A stretch of DNA of 64,000 bases, from contig NZ_BAGJ01000088.1 in assembly GCF_000308775.1 (NCBI RefSeq), positions 123,330 through 187,329 on the forward strand, given 5' to 3'. The notes under the pieces are model-generated. The model made no database searches and was not told the origin of the DNA. It worked only from the letters and a program-made list of their open reading frames with translations. Positions 24,658 to 32,893 of the stretch are shown here, in pieces. The position numbers and the translations under genes are program-made. Origin of the DNA: Nocardia testacea NBRC 100365 (GTDB lineage Bacteria > Actinomycetota > Actinomycetes > Mycobacteriales > Mycobacteriaceae). Numbering within the stretch: position 1 is the stretch's first letter; every line of letters starts with the position of its first letter.

Positions 24658-25116
24658 GTGACCAGTGACACACTGCGGCCGCTGGTTCCTTCCTTCACCG
24701 ACCGGCGCGGAATCGGCGATCCGTCCGTCTTCGCGTCGGGTCCCGCGCTGCCGATGGCGACCCTCGAGGAACCCGTGCGATCGAGGGCCGTGCACCGCAT
24801 CCGGCCCGTCGATACCAACGGCCGCGTCGTCGACAAAGCCATCGTCGCCGCCCTGGACTGGCACCCCGGAGACCTGCTGTCCTGGCGTGTGACCGGCGGT
24901 CTGGTCCTGATCACCCGGCCCAGCTTCGGCCGCCGCGGCGTCACCAAATACGGCCACATCTCGATCCCGGCAGCCGTCCGCCACGCCGCCGGAATCCGCA
25001 TCCACGACCGCGTCCTGCTCGCCGCCGACCCCGATCAGGCCCTGCTGGTCGTCTATCCCGCCGAGGTCCTCGACGACATCCTCGCCCGCCGCTTCGCCGA
25101 AGGAGCACCCCGATGA
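24658..25116 (+). CDS. AbrB/SpoVT-like DNA-binding protein, module 1
   Basis: 152 residues with two swapped-hairpin-like repeats: VDTNGRVVDKAIVAALDWHP (about residues 45-65) and KYGHISIPAAVRHAAGIRIH (about 98-117), the latter a good AbrB/MazE/SpoVT motif (GxIxIPaxvR...gi..gd.vll). It probably binds DNA as a dimer and regulates itself and the recombinase. The GTG at 24658 is chosen over 24649 because the latter lies in the inverted-repeat arm, and GGGGGTG is well placed for 24658. The TGA overlaps the recombinase ATG (ATGA). Confidence 0.75.
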   Translation: MTSDTLRPLVPSFTDRRGIGDPSVFASGPALPMATLEEPVRSRAVHRIRPVDTNGRVVDKAIVAALDWHPGDLLSWRVTGGLVLITRPSFGRRGVTKYGHISIPAAVRHAAGIRIHDRVLLAADPDQALLVVYPAEVLDDILARRFAEGAPR

Positions 25117-26186
25117 GCATCGGAACCCAGGCCGATATCGCCGCCGTGCAGATGATGATGGAACGCTTCGGCCTCACCGTCGCCGACCTCGGCACCGCGG
25201 CGCCGACCGAGACCGCGCGGCTCGCACCGACCTTCGCCGAGTTCATCCCGGCCGCGATCGACCGGATGCCCGCGGGCCGCACCCGCGACCACTACTGCAC
25301 CTACTGGAACAAGATCCTCGCCCAACCCGGTTGGGGTGAGAGGCGACTCGACGAACCCACCACCGCGGACCTGCAGGTGCTGTGTGAACAGATCCGCGCC
25401 GCCCGGGTGATCCGTCGCTCCGACCGCGGCGGCAACGAGGTCGTGCGCCACGTCATCGACGCGCTACGGAAGCTGTACAAGCACGCCGAAGACGGCCGGC
25501 TCATCGACCCCCGCGACAACCCCGCGACCCGGCTGACCAAACCCAAACGCACCCGCTCCAACCGCCGGGCCCTGCCCACCGATCTGTTGGCGCAACTCGT
25601 CGAGGTCGCTGCCACCACCGGTAACGACCCCGAACTGGACAGCCTGATCCTGCGCCTGCACACCGAAACCGCCTGCCGCCGCGCCGGAGCACTGGCCCTG
25701 AGACCGCAGGACCTGGACCCGGTACAGTCGGTGATCCTGCTGCGGGAAAAGGGCGGGACCCAGTTGTGGCAACCGATCTCACCGACGCTCATGCAAGCTT
25801 TGTGCCGGCACGCCGAACAACGCGGAGCACCCGCCTCCGGCCCACTGCTGCGCGCGCGGAACGGCACACCGATCACCCGCCGCCGCTACAACCACCTGTT
25901 CGAACGACTCGGTAAACACCTCCCATGGGTGCTCACCCACGGGATCTCCATCCACTGGCTGCGTCACACCACCATCACCTGGGTCGAGCGCCACTACGGC
26001 ACCGCCGTGGCCCGGGAATTCGCCCGTCATAGCCAAACAGGTGGGGGAGTGACCGGTATCTACACCACCGCCACCATCACCGAAGTCGCTCTTGCTGTCG
26101 CGCACCTCACCGGCGAACCACACCCACTGGCCACCGAGTCTTCCGATCGCCACGGGTCTTCACGGAGTCCGGCTCAGCGCGAGTAA
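25113..26186 (+). CDS. Tyrosine recombinase/integrase, module 1
   Basis: 357 residues. An N-terminal SAM-like arm domain (residues ~30-140) precedes the catalytic domain. Catalytic residues can be placed: first Arg in TETACRRAGALALRPQDL, Lys in LREKGGTQLW, H-x-x-R in IHWLRHTTITWVERHYG, a second His/position in FARHSQTGG, and the nucleophile Tyr in GIYTTATITEV. It is adjacent to tRNA-Leu, so it is the natural candidate for the island's integrase. It is nearly identical to the recombinase at 42750 and related to the one at 53444; unlike the former it keeps the full N-terminus (MSIGTQADIAAVQMM...). Confidence 0.9.
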   Translation: MSIGTQADIAAVQMMMERFGLTVADLGTAAPTETARLAPTFAEFIPAAIDRMPAGRTRDHYCTYWNKILAQPGWGERRLDEPTTADLQVLCEQIRAARVIRRSDRGGNEVVRHVIDALRKLYKHAEDGRLIDPRDNPATRLTKPKRTRSNRRALPTDLLAQLVEVAATTGNDPELDSLILRLHTETACRRAGALALRPQDLDPVQSVILLREKGGTQLWQPISPTLMQALCRHAEQRGAPASGPLLRARNGTPITRRRYNHLFERLGKHLPWVLTHGISIHWLRHTTITWVERHYGTAVAREFARHSQTGGGVTGIYTTATITEVALAVAHLTGEPHPLATESSDRHGSSRSPAQRE

Positions 26187-26527
26187 GAGATTCACGTCGG
26201 ATCGTCGCCGAGACGGCAGGGGCGAGTTCGACATCAAGATGTCGGTTCCGCAACCTCGGCGTCCCCTCCAGCTCGGCGGGCGGGGACGCCGGGGCCCCTT
26301 ACGACCGACTGGCAAGCTCGACTTCTTCGCCTGAGCGCAAAAGGGCGGTGCGCGTGTTCATGAACAGCTCGCGTTCAGTGCACGATTTGTGAACACTGGA
26401 GGAGAGCAGCGACCGGGCAGTATCGGTCCCGAGTTACACCTCCTCAGAGTGTTCAAAAGAGGATCGGTTGATGAACATCAGTTCAGGCGGACGGGTGGGA
26501 GATGGCCCCGCAGACCCGGCCCGCCGG
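26187..26527. other. 341 bases without a gene
   Basis: No supported coding frame. GTGTTCA (26352-26358) and TGAACAC (26390-26396) form a loose inverted repeat. Another GTGTTCA occurs near 26449, and a similar GAGTGTTCATAAAAA near 27720, upstream of the gene pair that follows. Confidence 0.4.
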
Positions 26528-27010
26528 TCAGGTTTCCGACACTGCCGCGAAACGCTCGGACAGACGGCCCGGGTTTTCCAGAGCGGATTCCAACCACAGG
26601 ACGGGTGTGAGCCGATGCGTTTGCCGTGGTCCGAGACCTCTCATGGTCGGGAAGTTCCGGATACCGGCCGGATGCTTCAGCTTGATCCACCGGCCACCCA
26701 GCCGACGTCGCAATGTCTCGCCGAGGTACCACGCCGCACCATCCCTCAGTCTGCGGTGTCCCGGCTCGGAGAGTTCGGCCGGGCCGTCCACCGATCGGCG
26801 TAGTACCTCCTCGAGAGCAGGGAGGGAGGCCGGATCGAAATCCCATACGCCACCGGCACCGAAATCGGCGACCCAACCCGGAAATCCCGTCTCCTGCTCC
26901 TCCAGCCAGCTACGGAGAGCCTCTGTTTCCTCACGAGGATCATCGGCCCATCGTCCGCTGCTTTTCCGGCTGCCACAACCGGTCGCTACCACGGTATGAC
27001 TCGACAGCAC
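26528..27010 (-). CDS. Hypothetical protein, second of two related tandem genes
   Basis: 160 residues, soluble, no named family. The core AAWYLGETLRRRLGGRWIKL matches TAYIGETLMRAAGGKWVWGQ of the gene immediately upstream, so the two are diverged paralogues of a family with the pattern Y-[LI]-G-E-T-L...GG-[RK]-W, similar to DUF3806-type or immunity-like proteins. The GTG at 27010 overlaps the upstream gene by about 70 bases; the true start may be later, but no better-placed start codon is seen. Function unknown. Confidence 0.6.
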   Translation of the reverse strand: MLSSHTVVATGCGSRKSSGRWADDPREETEALRSWLEEQETGFPGWVADFGAGGVWDFDPASLPALEEVLRRSVDGPAELSEPGHRRLRDGAAWYLGETLRRRLGGRWIKLKHPAGIRNFPTMRGLGPRQTHRLTPVLWLESALENPGRLSERFAAVSET

Positions 27011-27425
27011 GCGCCCAGCGGTCGTAGGCTCCGGTCAACCGGTCACCGGACCGAGCGGTCACGACATCGACCAGCAACTCGACGGGCGCGACCGGATCCA
27101 GTGCGAGCACCGGATCCGCGGAAGCGACCGGCCCGTAGGCCCCATCCAGAGCTGATCGGGTCTGTCCCCACACCCACTTCCCTCCCGCCGCCCGCATGAG
27201 GGTTTCACCGATATAGGCGGTCAGGCCGTCGACGAACTGCCCCGGCCCCGGCCGCCACAAATCCTCCGGTCCGGCGAACCGCTCCAATACCTCGCGCTCC
27301 AACTCGACCAGCGAGCGTCGAGAGTGATCGAACCGGACACCACTGCCCTTCAGATCGATATCTCTCAACCCGAGCAGGAGAAAGAAGATCCTGTCGTGCC
27401 AGGACCGAAGAGGATCCGGCGTCAT
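26940..27425 (-). CDS. Hypothetical protein, first of two related tandem genes
   Basis: 161 residues. The opening MTPDPLRSWHDRIFFLLLG is followed by an acidic/aromatic helical region and the motif DGLTAYIGETLMRAAGGKW shared with the downstream paralogue. No signal or membrane segment. The ATG at 27425 has no strong ribosome site. Tandem paralogues of this kind often are immunity proteins, but no toxin partner is seen here, so the role is left open. Confidence 0.65.
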   Translation of the reverse strand: MTPDPLRSWHDRIFFLLLGLRDIDLKGSGVRFDHSRRSLVELEREVLERFAGPEDLWRPGPGQFVDGLTAYIGETLMRAAGGKWVWGQTRSALDGAYGPVASADPVLALDPVAPVELLVDVVTARSGDRLTGAYDRWARAVESYRGSDRLWQPEKQRTMGR

Positions 27426-27829
27426 CGCAACCTCGCTACCCCATCAAACCGGTCTTCCACGCGATATCCACCTCTCGACCCGGGCGCCATCCGCACACAG
27501 ACCATACTGAACACCTGACGGATCCGCCCGGCACCGGCTTCGACGCACTCCACCCGCTCACACCACGCTCCTGGAAGCCCGACGAACCGACCCGGACCGC
27601 CGGTGCTGTCTCGAATCCTTGGTAACGAGACCGCGCCCCGCAACCACCCCGCCCACCGACACCGCAACTGACTACAGCGCCTTGCGGCCAAGCGAACTGT
27701 CCACGCGCCCCCGCTGCTCCGAGTGTTCATAAAAAGGCTATTCATAGACCGCTGAAGATCAATAATCATCTATGAGCAGCGATGATTATCCGTTCGAGTG
27801 TCCAGGAATGCATCGCTAGCTACCCGGCG
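27426..27829. other. 404 bases without a supported gene
   Basis: Frames on both strands are short and lack ribosome sites. It contains the A/T-rich segment GTTCATAAAAAGGCTATTCATAG around 27722-27745, a plausible promoter for the leftward gene pair. Confidence 0.4.
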
Positions 27830-28714
27830 TCACGCGTTAACCCGCGAACGTTCCCAGTAGAGCTGGAAGCCTTTCTGGGTCAACAACCAGGCGCCAGCAA
27901 GCGCCTCTGCAAGCAACTCCTTGTCTCCGGAAATCCGACGAAACTTCTTGCCATCTGCAGTTGTCACGATCTCCGCTGGCTTCAGAAGGTGCGGCCAGCC
28001 AAGCCCATGCGCATGGCCAGAATGAGCGCGCCAGTGGTGCTTGAGGGCAGCCGCAGCTCCTTCGTCTTTGGGGTCTACATACTCGGCGGCGTACGCGACT
28101 ATCGCGGTGTCCTCGGGGATCTTCTCGCAGTTCTTGCTAGCGCCCAGCTTGATCCCCATCTGCCTGGCGATCCCTTTGACCTCATCGACTGGTGCCTGAA
28201 CTTGGGCTCTGAGCTCAGCTTTGGTGGTGGCCGGAATATTCTTGCCCAGGCTGCTGCTCAGAAGCTGCTCGCCATCGTTTCGGAGGTACCGGACGTCTTC
28301 GTACGCAACCCAGAGCGCGTGTTTTCGTCGATCTTTCTGCCCTTCTGGCGCGAGTATCCACACCGTTCTCGCGCTGGCGAACAATGCAGCGCGGGCAAGG
28401 GTGTACTGAGCCATAGGCCTGGGCCCCGCATTGATGAGGCTCTGGTTCAACAGGTCCAGGTGGTCGGTCGCTGATAGGAGGCCTTGCCATGCCATCTGGC
28501 TGACCGGCCAATTAGGGCACATCTTGTCGGCCTCGAAGAGCAGGCTTCCCGGCTCGGGACTGTGTGGGTGCCCTATCCACTCCACCCACTGTGGAAGATC
28601 TCTGGCGAGAGTGTCCATCCGGTCTTCCCGCTGAGGAGTAAGCCCTGCTCTGGTGCTCATGAGCAGCAAATCGCTTGGACCCACAGTTTCGATACAGACA
28701 TCCAAGGTCGGCAT
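27830..28714 (-). CDS. Hypothetical protein of the island
   Basis: 294 residues from the ATG at 28714; a GTG at 28753 and an ATG at 28660 are other possible starts. Mostly helical and soluble. AQYTLARAALFASARTVWIL and HHWRAHSGHAHGLGWPHLLK are the most distinctive blocks; the second has a cluster of histidines but matches no family I know. Base composition is less G/C-rich than the chromosome left of the tRNA, in keeping with transfer. The region just upstream carries three copies of a 15-17-bp direct repeat that may control it. Confidence 0.65.
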   Translation of the reverse strand: MPTLDVCIETVGPSDLLLMSTRAGLTPQREDRMDTLARDLPQWVEWIGHPHSPEPGSLLFEADKMCPNWPVSQMAWQGLLSATDHLDLLNQSLINAGPRPMAQYTLARAALFASARTVWILAPEGQKDRRKHALWVAYEDVRYLRNDGEQLLSSSLGKNIPATTKAELRAQVQAPVDEVKGIARQMGIKLGASKNCEKIPEDTAIVAYAAEYVDPKDEGAAAALKHHWRAHSGHAHGLGWPHLLKPAEIVTTADGKKFRRISGDKELLAEALAGAWLLTQKGFQLYWERSRVNA

Positions 28715-28857
28715 GCCCTTGGATGGGCGTCCGCTGCCGTGCACTGGAGTCACGAAATCTTGGTTTTGAGACGGCTCACGTGTTCATGCGGATGGCCTGG
28801 TTCCACGCCCGGGGCGGGCCCCGAATGCAAGCGTTTCGAGAGGTGGCGGATCTGGGG

Positions 28858-28890
28858 CGTGAGCAGCCCGTGAGCAGCCCGTGAGCAGCC
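28858..28890. repeat. Three tandem 11-bp repeats
   Basis: CGTGAGCAGCC repeated exactly three times in the intergenic region before the hypothetical gene at 28714. Confidence 0.8.
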
Positions 28891-28905
28891 CTCGCAGTGC
28901 CAGTC

Positions 28906-29031
28906 GTATGCGATTTTGATGCGCTCCCTAGCCGGGCCGTATGCGATTTTGATGCAGCTCACTGTGCTCGGCTGGCGCGATCACGCTGGTGGCGGCGCTA
29001 TTCCTATAGTGATCTGATGCGATTTTGGTGC
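28906..29031. repeat. Three phased direct repeats (GTATGCGATTTTGATGC)
   Basis: Exact 17-bp copies at 28906-28922 and 28939-28955, and a close copy (ATGCGATTTTGGTGC) at 29017-29031. Starts are 33 and 76 bases apart, close to whole helical turns, so a protein could bind all three on one face. They lie in the 395-base gene-free stretch 28754-29148, upstream of the leftward hypothetical gene. Confidence 0.75.
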
Positions 29032-29148
29032 GGATCCTGTGAGTGTTCTAGCGCAAGTCTGTGTAGTATTGGTGCCGCAAGATGCAATAGCGTCTTTGAA
29101 GTGGACCCGGCAGCCATCCGGACGGTTGGTGAGCCGGGTTTCGCGTAT

Positions 29149-29673
29149 TTAGACGAGTTTGCGGACGTCGGTGATGATCGGGTCCACCCGAGGGCGCCAC
29201 TCTCCACCCTTCATCACGCACCATGCCACTGCGTCCGACACCCAGAGCAGTGGTTCCATGTGCGGTTGCAGGTGCTCGTAGACCAAGGTGTCCGCGACGT
29301 CGAATTTCCGGACTGCCGTATAGAGGACCCTGCGGTCACTGGCCACGAGCGAGTCGTCCTGCTCGATGGTGATCCGCTGTGCACCGACTTCGGCCAGATC
29401 CTCGACAGCTGCGGTCAGGCAAGCCGCTCGGGCCTCGACCGCACTCTTGATCCGGGTCGCGTCGTACACCGTGACAGTGACCTCCAGCTCGCACAATGTC
29501 GAACAGATCGACCGCCGGCGCGGGTCGCTCTCTTTCGTGAAGTGGATGCGGCGCTGACCCTTCGCCCGCTTCTCCTGCAGCTCTTGACGTGCCTTCTTGA
29601 GATGGCGCGCTTCGGCGACGGTCGAAACGACCAGCAGCCCGTTCTGCTTGGTCTCGTCAACGAAGGCGCGCAT
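29149..29673 (-). CDS. DUF3800-like RNase H-fold protein
   Basis: 174 residues. The opening RAFVDETKQNGLLVVSTVAE matches the FVDES/T strand of DUF3800-like RNase H-fold proteins, and KGQRRIHFTKESDPRRRSI, ITIEQDDSLVASDRRVLY and PLLWVSDAVAWCVMKGGEW are blocks I associate with a common actinobacterial family of this type. The conserved acidic residues (Asp6, Glu7 and the Asp in VSDAVAW) could form a nuclease-like site. The ATG at 29673 overlaps the end of a 45-residue gene upstream, suggesting coupling. Confidence 0.7.
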   Translation of the reverse strand: MRAFVDETKQNGLLVVSTVAEARHLKKARQELQEKRAKGQRRIHFTKESDPRRRSICSTLCELEVTVTVYDATRIKSAVEARAACLTAAVEDLAEVGAQRITIEQDDSLVASDRRVLYTAVRKFDVADTLVYEHLQPHMEPLLWVSDAVAWCVMKGGEWRPRVDPIITDVRKLV

Positions 29674-29794
29674 AACGCGCCCGCCTCGGGGTGACCGGCA
29701 TTACGGCAACAACCCCGAGCGCAACCGGTGCTGCACACGGCTTCTCGGGCGAACCCGCTTTGAGCGAGTCCAGGAGACCGGTTAGGGTCGCCAT
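29657..29794 (-). CDS. Small 45-residue protein coupled to the DUF3800-like gene
   Basis: The ATG at 29794 has an excellent ribosome site (AAGGAGGTG, 4 bases away), and its stop lies 17 bases inside the next gene. The product (MATLTGLLDSLKAGSPEKP then a hydrophobic VALGVVAVMPV and an Arg-rich end) has no known family. It may be a leader peptide for translational coupling or a small partner protein. Confidence 0.55.
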   Translation of the reverse strand: MATLTGLLDSLKAGSPEKPCAAPVALGVVAVMPVTPRRARYARLR

Positions 29795-30222
29795 GACACC
29801 TCCTTGACCTGGGTTTGTCTGCGCACGGCGTAAACGATGAGGTGTCGAGCCCCGTGCCCCACCTCGGACCAGGGGGGTGGGGCACAACCTCGGCGGACCG
29901 CCGAATCTCTACTGCCCAGCGACTCTAATCGCCCACGGCGCAACGTCATACTCCGTTCCGGGCGCTAACAATCAGAGTCAACCGCTTGGTCTTCCGCGAA
30001 TTCGCAGGTAGAAGGCCATTGATGCGACGCACGGCTGCAGTTTCCTCCCACGCATGAGTATGAGGATCATCACGTATGAGCGGTCTTGTATTGACTTCCA
30101 AAAGAACCGCTGTTTCGCGCTGATTTGCAGTAAGGCAGCACTTTCAAGGCAGCTCAAACTTAGGAACTTTTCTGTCAAAGTAAGTTTGACAGTATTTAGA
30201 GGGTTCGCGTAGAAATCGAGGT
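29795..30222. other. 428-base divergent intergenic region, A/T-richer
   Basis: No gene seen. It separates the leftward small ORF/DUF3800-like pair from the rightward HTH gene and contains the operator-like repeat at 30172-30192. Confidence 0.45.
30172..30192. promoter_or_regulatory. Perfect operator-like palindrome upstream of the HTH gene
   Basis: CTGTCAAA-gtaag-TTTGACAG, 8-bp arms, ending 30 bases before the ATG of the HTH protein at 30223. Likely a site for that protein or another island regulator. Confidence 0.6.
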
Positions 30223-30738
30223 ATGAAGAAGGTGGGCCACGCCGAAATGACGCGACTGATGACCACGCTGCCCAAAGACGAGGAAATCGGTGCGGCGGTG
30301 TCCGACCTCAACATCGCGCTGTTACGGCGCTGCCGGGATGCCGCAACAGAATTGATGGAGCAAGCCAGCGGAGGCGGCCGGCTCCCGGAAATGACCGTGG
30401 ACCAGCGCGCTACGTACCTGGCGTTGATTCAGCTCCGGCTCATGGTCAAGATCGGCTACAACCTGCTGGGTGCTGTCGCCGAAGCCCGCGCCGCGAAAGC
30501 CACCTGGGAACAGATCGCCGCGATCTTCGGCACCACCCGTCAAGCTGCCTACCATCGATGGAACGGCCCCATACGCCAGATGACCCGAGGCGCAGAAGGA
30601 TCCACCGCGGACGCCACCGCCCCCCTCGAAGCCATCGACGTCTACGACCCCCCCGAAAACGACACAACCCCCTCCCGGCACAGCCGACGATCGCGCATCA
30701 TCGCCCGCCGTGCCGCCGATGGCTACAACGACGACTGA
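30223..30738 (+). CDS. Helix-turn-helix protein of the island
   Basis: 171 residues. A helical N-terminal half (ALLRRCRDAATELMEQASGG...) is followed by a clear helix-turn-helix, KATWEQIAAIFGTTRQAAYH (about residues 89-108), of the sigma-70 region 4 type. The C-terminus is acidic then basic (SRRSRIIARRAADG). Probably a DNA-binding regulator controlling its own palindrome. The ATG follows a weak GAGGT. Comparable small HTH proteins occur on actinobacterial integrative elements, but no family name is certain. Confidence 0.7.
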   Translation: MKKVGHAEMTRLMTTLPKDEEIGAAVSDLNIALLRRCRDAATELMEQASGGGRLPEMTVDQRATYLALIQLRLMVKIGYNLLGAVAEARAAKATWEQIAAIFGTTRQAAYHRWNGPIRQMTRGAEGSTADATAPLEAIDVYDPPENDTTPSRHSRRSRIIARRAADGYNDD

Positions 30739-30874
30739 CCGAACAGGCTCTCGTTCTCGAACCGCCGCCCCTTACCGGGCCTCGAAGCCGAATGCCTTGG
30801 CGAGGTTCCCGCATTGCTGGAGGGGCTCTACCGAACCGGCTCGGCGCGTCGGCCCGGACCGTCATACTTTGGTT

Positions 30875-31225
30875 ATGGGGATCGAGTCGCCACGAAGGCA
30901 TGCACGCGGGGGACGCCTGGGCGGTACCAACGTGAAGGGGTACACCCGCTTCACCGACAGGCCCGCACCAAGGCGGGGCGGCGGCCGGTCACCGTACTAC
31001 CCCGGATCGCGCAGCGCCTCGGTCATGCCGACCCTGTGGGCCCTCGGCGCGCTCCTGGTCGGCGGGATTCTCGTGCTGGTCGTACTGACCGTCACCCACA
31101 TGGATTCACCCGTCGAACGCACCGAGGGGCCTGTCGCGCCGTCGACGGTCGTGCCCGCGAAACCCGCTGTCCCGCCCGAAGCTGCAGCCCCGCCGCCGGC
31201 GTGCTTCCCCCTGGCGCCCTGCTGA
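30875..31225 (+). CDS. Single-pass membrane protein with Cys-X-Pro tail (ACFPLAPC)
   Basis: 116 residues from ATG 30875; a GTG at 30932 is another start. The first ~45 residues are Arg/Gly-rich and cytosolic, then one membrane helix (TLWALGALLVGGILVLVVLT), a Pro/Val/Ala-rich outside stalk, and the extreme C-terminus ACFPLAPC. Two further proteins in this island (34274-35200 and 35214-35504) have the same layout and end in HPCWPFVAAC and HPCYPFAAAC. The paired cysteines could form a disulfide or be modified. Function unknown. Confidence 0.6.
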   Translation: MGIESPRRHARGGRLGGTNVKGYTRFTDRPAPRRGGGRSPYYPGSRSASVMPTLWALGALLVGGILVLVVLTVTHMDSPVERTEGPVAPSTVVPAKPAVPPEAAAPPPACFPLAPC

Positions 31226-31316
31226 CGGCAGCCGTCTCGATCAGCCCCGGCGTTTGTGAGACCCAGCTTCTGACGAAGCTCAGGCCGCTGCCGGGGAGAG
31301 CTGCTGTGATGGGTGA

Positions 31317-32420
31317 GTGTCGCCTACCAGCTCTTCGGCCGAGAATCCCGGCCGCCCTGTCCAATCAGCGAAACAGGCGGTGGCCGTCGCTGCGACCTAC
31401 GCCAAGGCCACCTCCGCGCTACTCGCTGACCAACGCAGCGAATCTCGACTGGCTGCGATTATCGACCGGCTCACCGCGGGGACGCGGGGCTGGGCGCCTC
31501 TGACCACAGCAGACAAAGAGCAGCTCGCCCGCGCTGTCGGAGAACATGGGCCGACGGTGGTGGACACCCTGCACGACATCGTTCTCGCGGCCGAGAACGT
31601 GCGGACGTGGAAGCAGACCCAGGTGGTGTACCGGGTACATCCGGAACTGGCGCTGCATCTCACCGACACCGCGCCCGGTACCGAGATTCCCTGGCAGGTA
31701 TTCCGCCGGCTTCCGCATCCGGATCCCTTCGTGGTGTTTCCGACGCCACTGCCTGCTCCGCACGCGACGAAAGCGCCTATGGCTGAACCGTCGGTCTACG
31801 TTGGGATGCTCGTGACCGGCTACGCCGGCGGGTTCATGCGCTGCTCGACCTCTGATGAGGACCTGCGGTTTCTGTGTGTAGACCTCGTCGGGCGCGTGCA
31901 CCTGGTTGGCAGCGAGCCTCATTACGCCTGGTACAGCATCCACATCCCCTGCCACGACGAGACTTCCACGGTTGAGGAGATGATCCGCGCAATGGGGCAC
32001 GTCCTGCGCGGCGCTGACCCGGACCGAACTCCCGACCAGCGTGAAGTCGAGGCTTACCGTCTCGTACTGAGCCTGCTGCTGTACCTGTGCAGCGACCGCG
32101 GTGACGTGCGGAGCTCTCGCGGTGCCGGACCGAAGAACGCCCGGCCTCGCCGCGGTTCCGCCACTACGGTGATCGACGTCGGATTCGACATCGGTCCCAA
32201 ACTCTCTGCGGCTCGCACACCCAGGGCAGAGACTGCGGCCGCGCCGACTGGGCGGGCGGTTCGGCCGCACATCCGGCGGGCTCACTGGCATACCTACTGG
32301 ACCGGCCCCTGGGATGTATCTACGCCGCACATCCGGCGGGTTCACCCGACCCTTGTCCACCGCGCCGAGTTCAAGGCGCGACCAACTGTCATCGACGCTC
32401 AGAACCAGCACACACCCTGA
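31317..32420 (+). CDS. Conserved hypothetical island protein with C-terminal HWHxYW motif
   Basis: 367 residues, soluble. The N-terminal half is helical; a central alpha/beta section (MLVTGYAGGFMRCSTSDEDL, RVHLVGSEPHYAWYSI) precedes a C-terminal block with PHIRRAHWHTYWTGP followed by a partial repeat PHIRRVHPT. This C-terminal histidine/tryptophan motif recurs, as far as I remember, in plasmid and integrative-element proteins of actinobacteria, with no assigned activity. The GTG at 31317 has GGGTGA just upstream. The histidines could be a metal or nucleotide site; that is speculation. Confidence 0.65.
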   Translation: MSPTSSSAENPGRPVQSAKQAVAVAATYAKATSALLADQRSESRLAAIIDRLTAGTRGWAPLTTADKEQLARAVGEHGPTVVDTLHDIVLAAENVRTWKQTQVVYRVHPELALHLTDTAPGTEIPWQVFRRLPHPDPFVVFPTPLPAPHATKAPMAEPSVYVGMLVTGYAGGFMRCSTSDEDLRFLCVDLVGRVHLVGSEPHYAWYSIHIPCHDETSTVEEMIRAMGHVLRGADPDRTPDQREVEAYRLVLSLLLYLCSDRGDVRSSRGAGPKNARPRRGSATTVIDVGFDIGPKLSAARTPRAETAAAPTGRAVRPHIRRAHWHTYWTGPWDVSTPHIRRVHPTLVHRAEFKARPTVIDAQNQHTP

Positions 32421-32485
32421 CTATCGGGCGACCCGAACTCAGTCGTTCTCTGTGCGGGTACTGCCGCAACCTCTACGAGTGGGAT

Positions 32486-32893
32486 TTACCGGCGCGGCGT
32501 CAGCGTCCCAGTCCGCCAGTACTCGCCCATCGCGGCGAAGGTTTCCGGCTCGGGCATACCTTCGGAGCGGAGCTGGAACTCCACGCCGCGGATCTTGACC
32601 AGGGTGCAGTAGTGGCCCTTTTTGAACAGCACATCGCCAGGACTCAGGGTCGTGGTCACTTCGTCGTTGGCCGCCGCCTCGCCCAAGTACTGGACGATCT
32701 CGTCCTCGGTGGGCCGCACACCGCTCCATGCCAACACGTACCCGGCCCCGGTCAAGGTGGGCCACAGTCGGAAGGCAAGGCACTCGGCCAATGGGCCCTG
32801 GGTACCGCACAGCACGTGCAGGACCCGTCCGAGAACCTCGTAGGTGTGGGGGTCGTGGCGACGTGACCGCGGGCGGCTCTCAGCTGTCGTCAT
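32486..32893 (-). CDS. Hypothetical protein
   Basis: 135 residues from the ATG at 32893; the frame continues to 32986 with less coding character. Helical N-terminus (YEVLGRVLHVLCGTQGPLAE) and a small beta-rich C-terminal half (TLSPGDVLFKKGHYCTLVKI). No family recognised. It is convergent with the gene ending at 32420. Confidence 0.6.
   Translation of the reverse strand: MTTAESRPRSRRHDPHTYEVLGRVLHVLCGTQGPLAECLAFRLWPTLTGAGYVLAWSGVRPTEDEIVQYLGEAAANDEVTTTLSPGDVLFKKGHYCTLVKIRGVEFQLRSEGMPEPETFAAMGEYWRTGTLTPRR

Noticed and set aside
26092..26334. 80-codon plus-strand frame after recombinase 1
   Set aside because: Overlaps the recombinase end, has no ribosome site, and is Arg-rich without pattern.
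26528..27425. Toxin-antitoxin pair
   Set aside because: The two genes are paralogues of one another and neither resembles a toxin or antitoxin family.
29795..30222. Plasmid origin
   Set aside because: A/T-richer with one palindrome, but no iteron series and no replication gene nearby.
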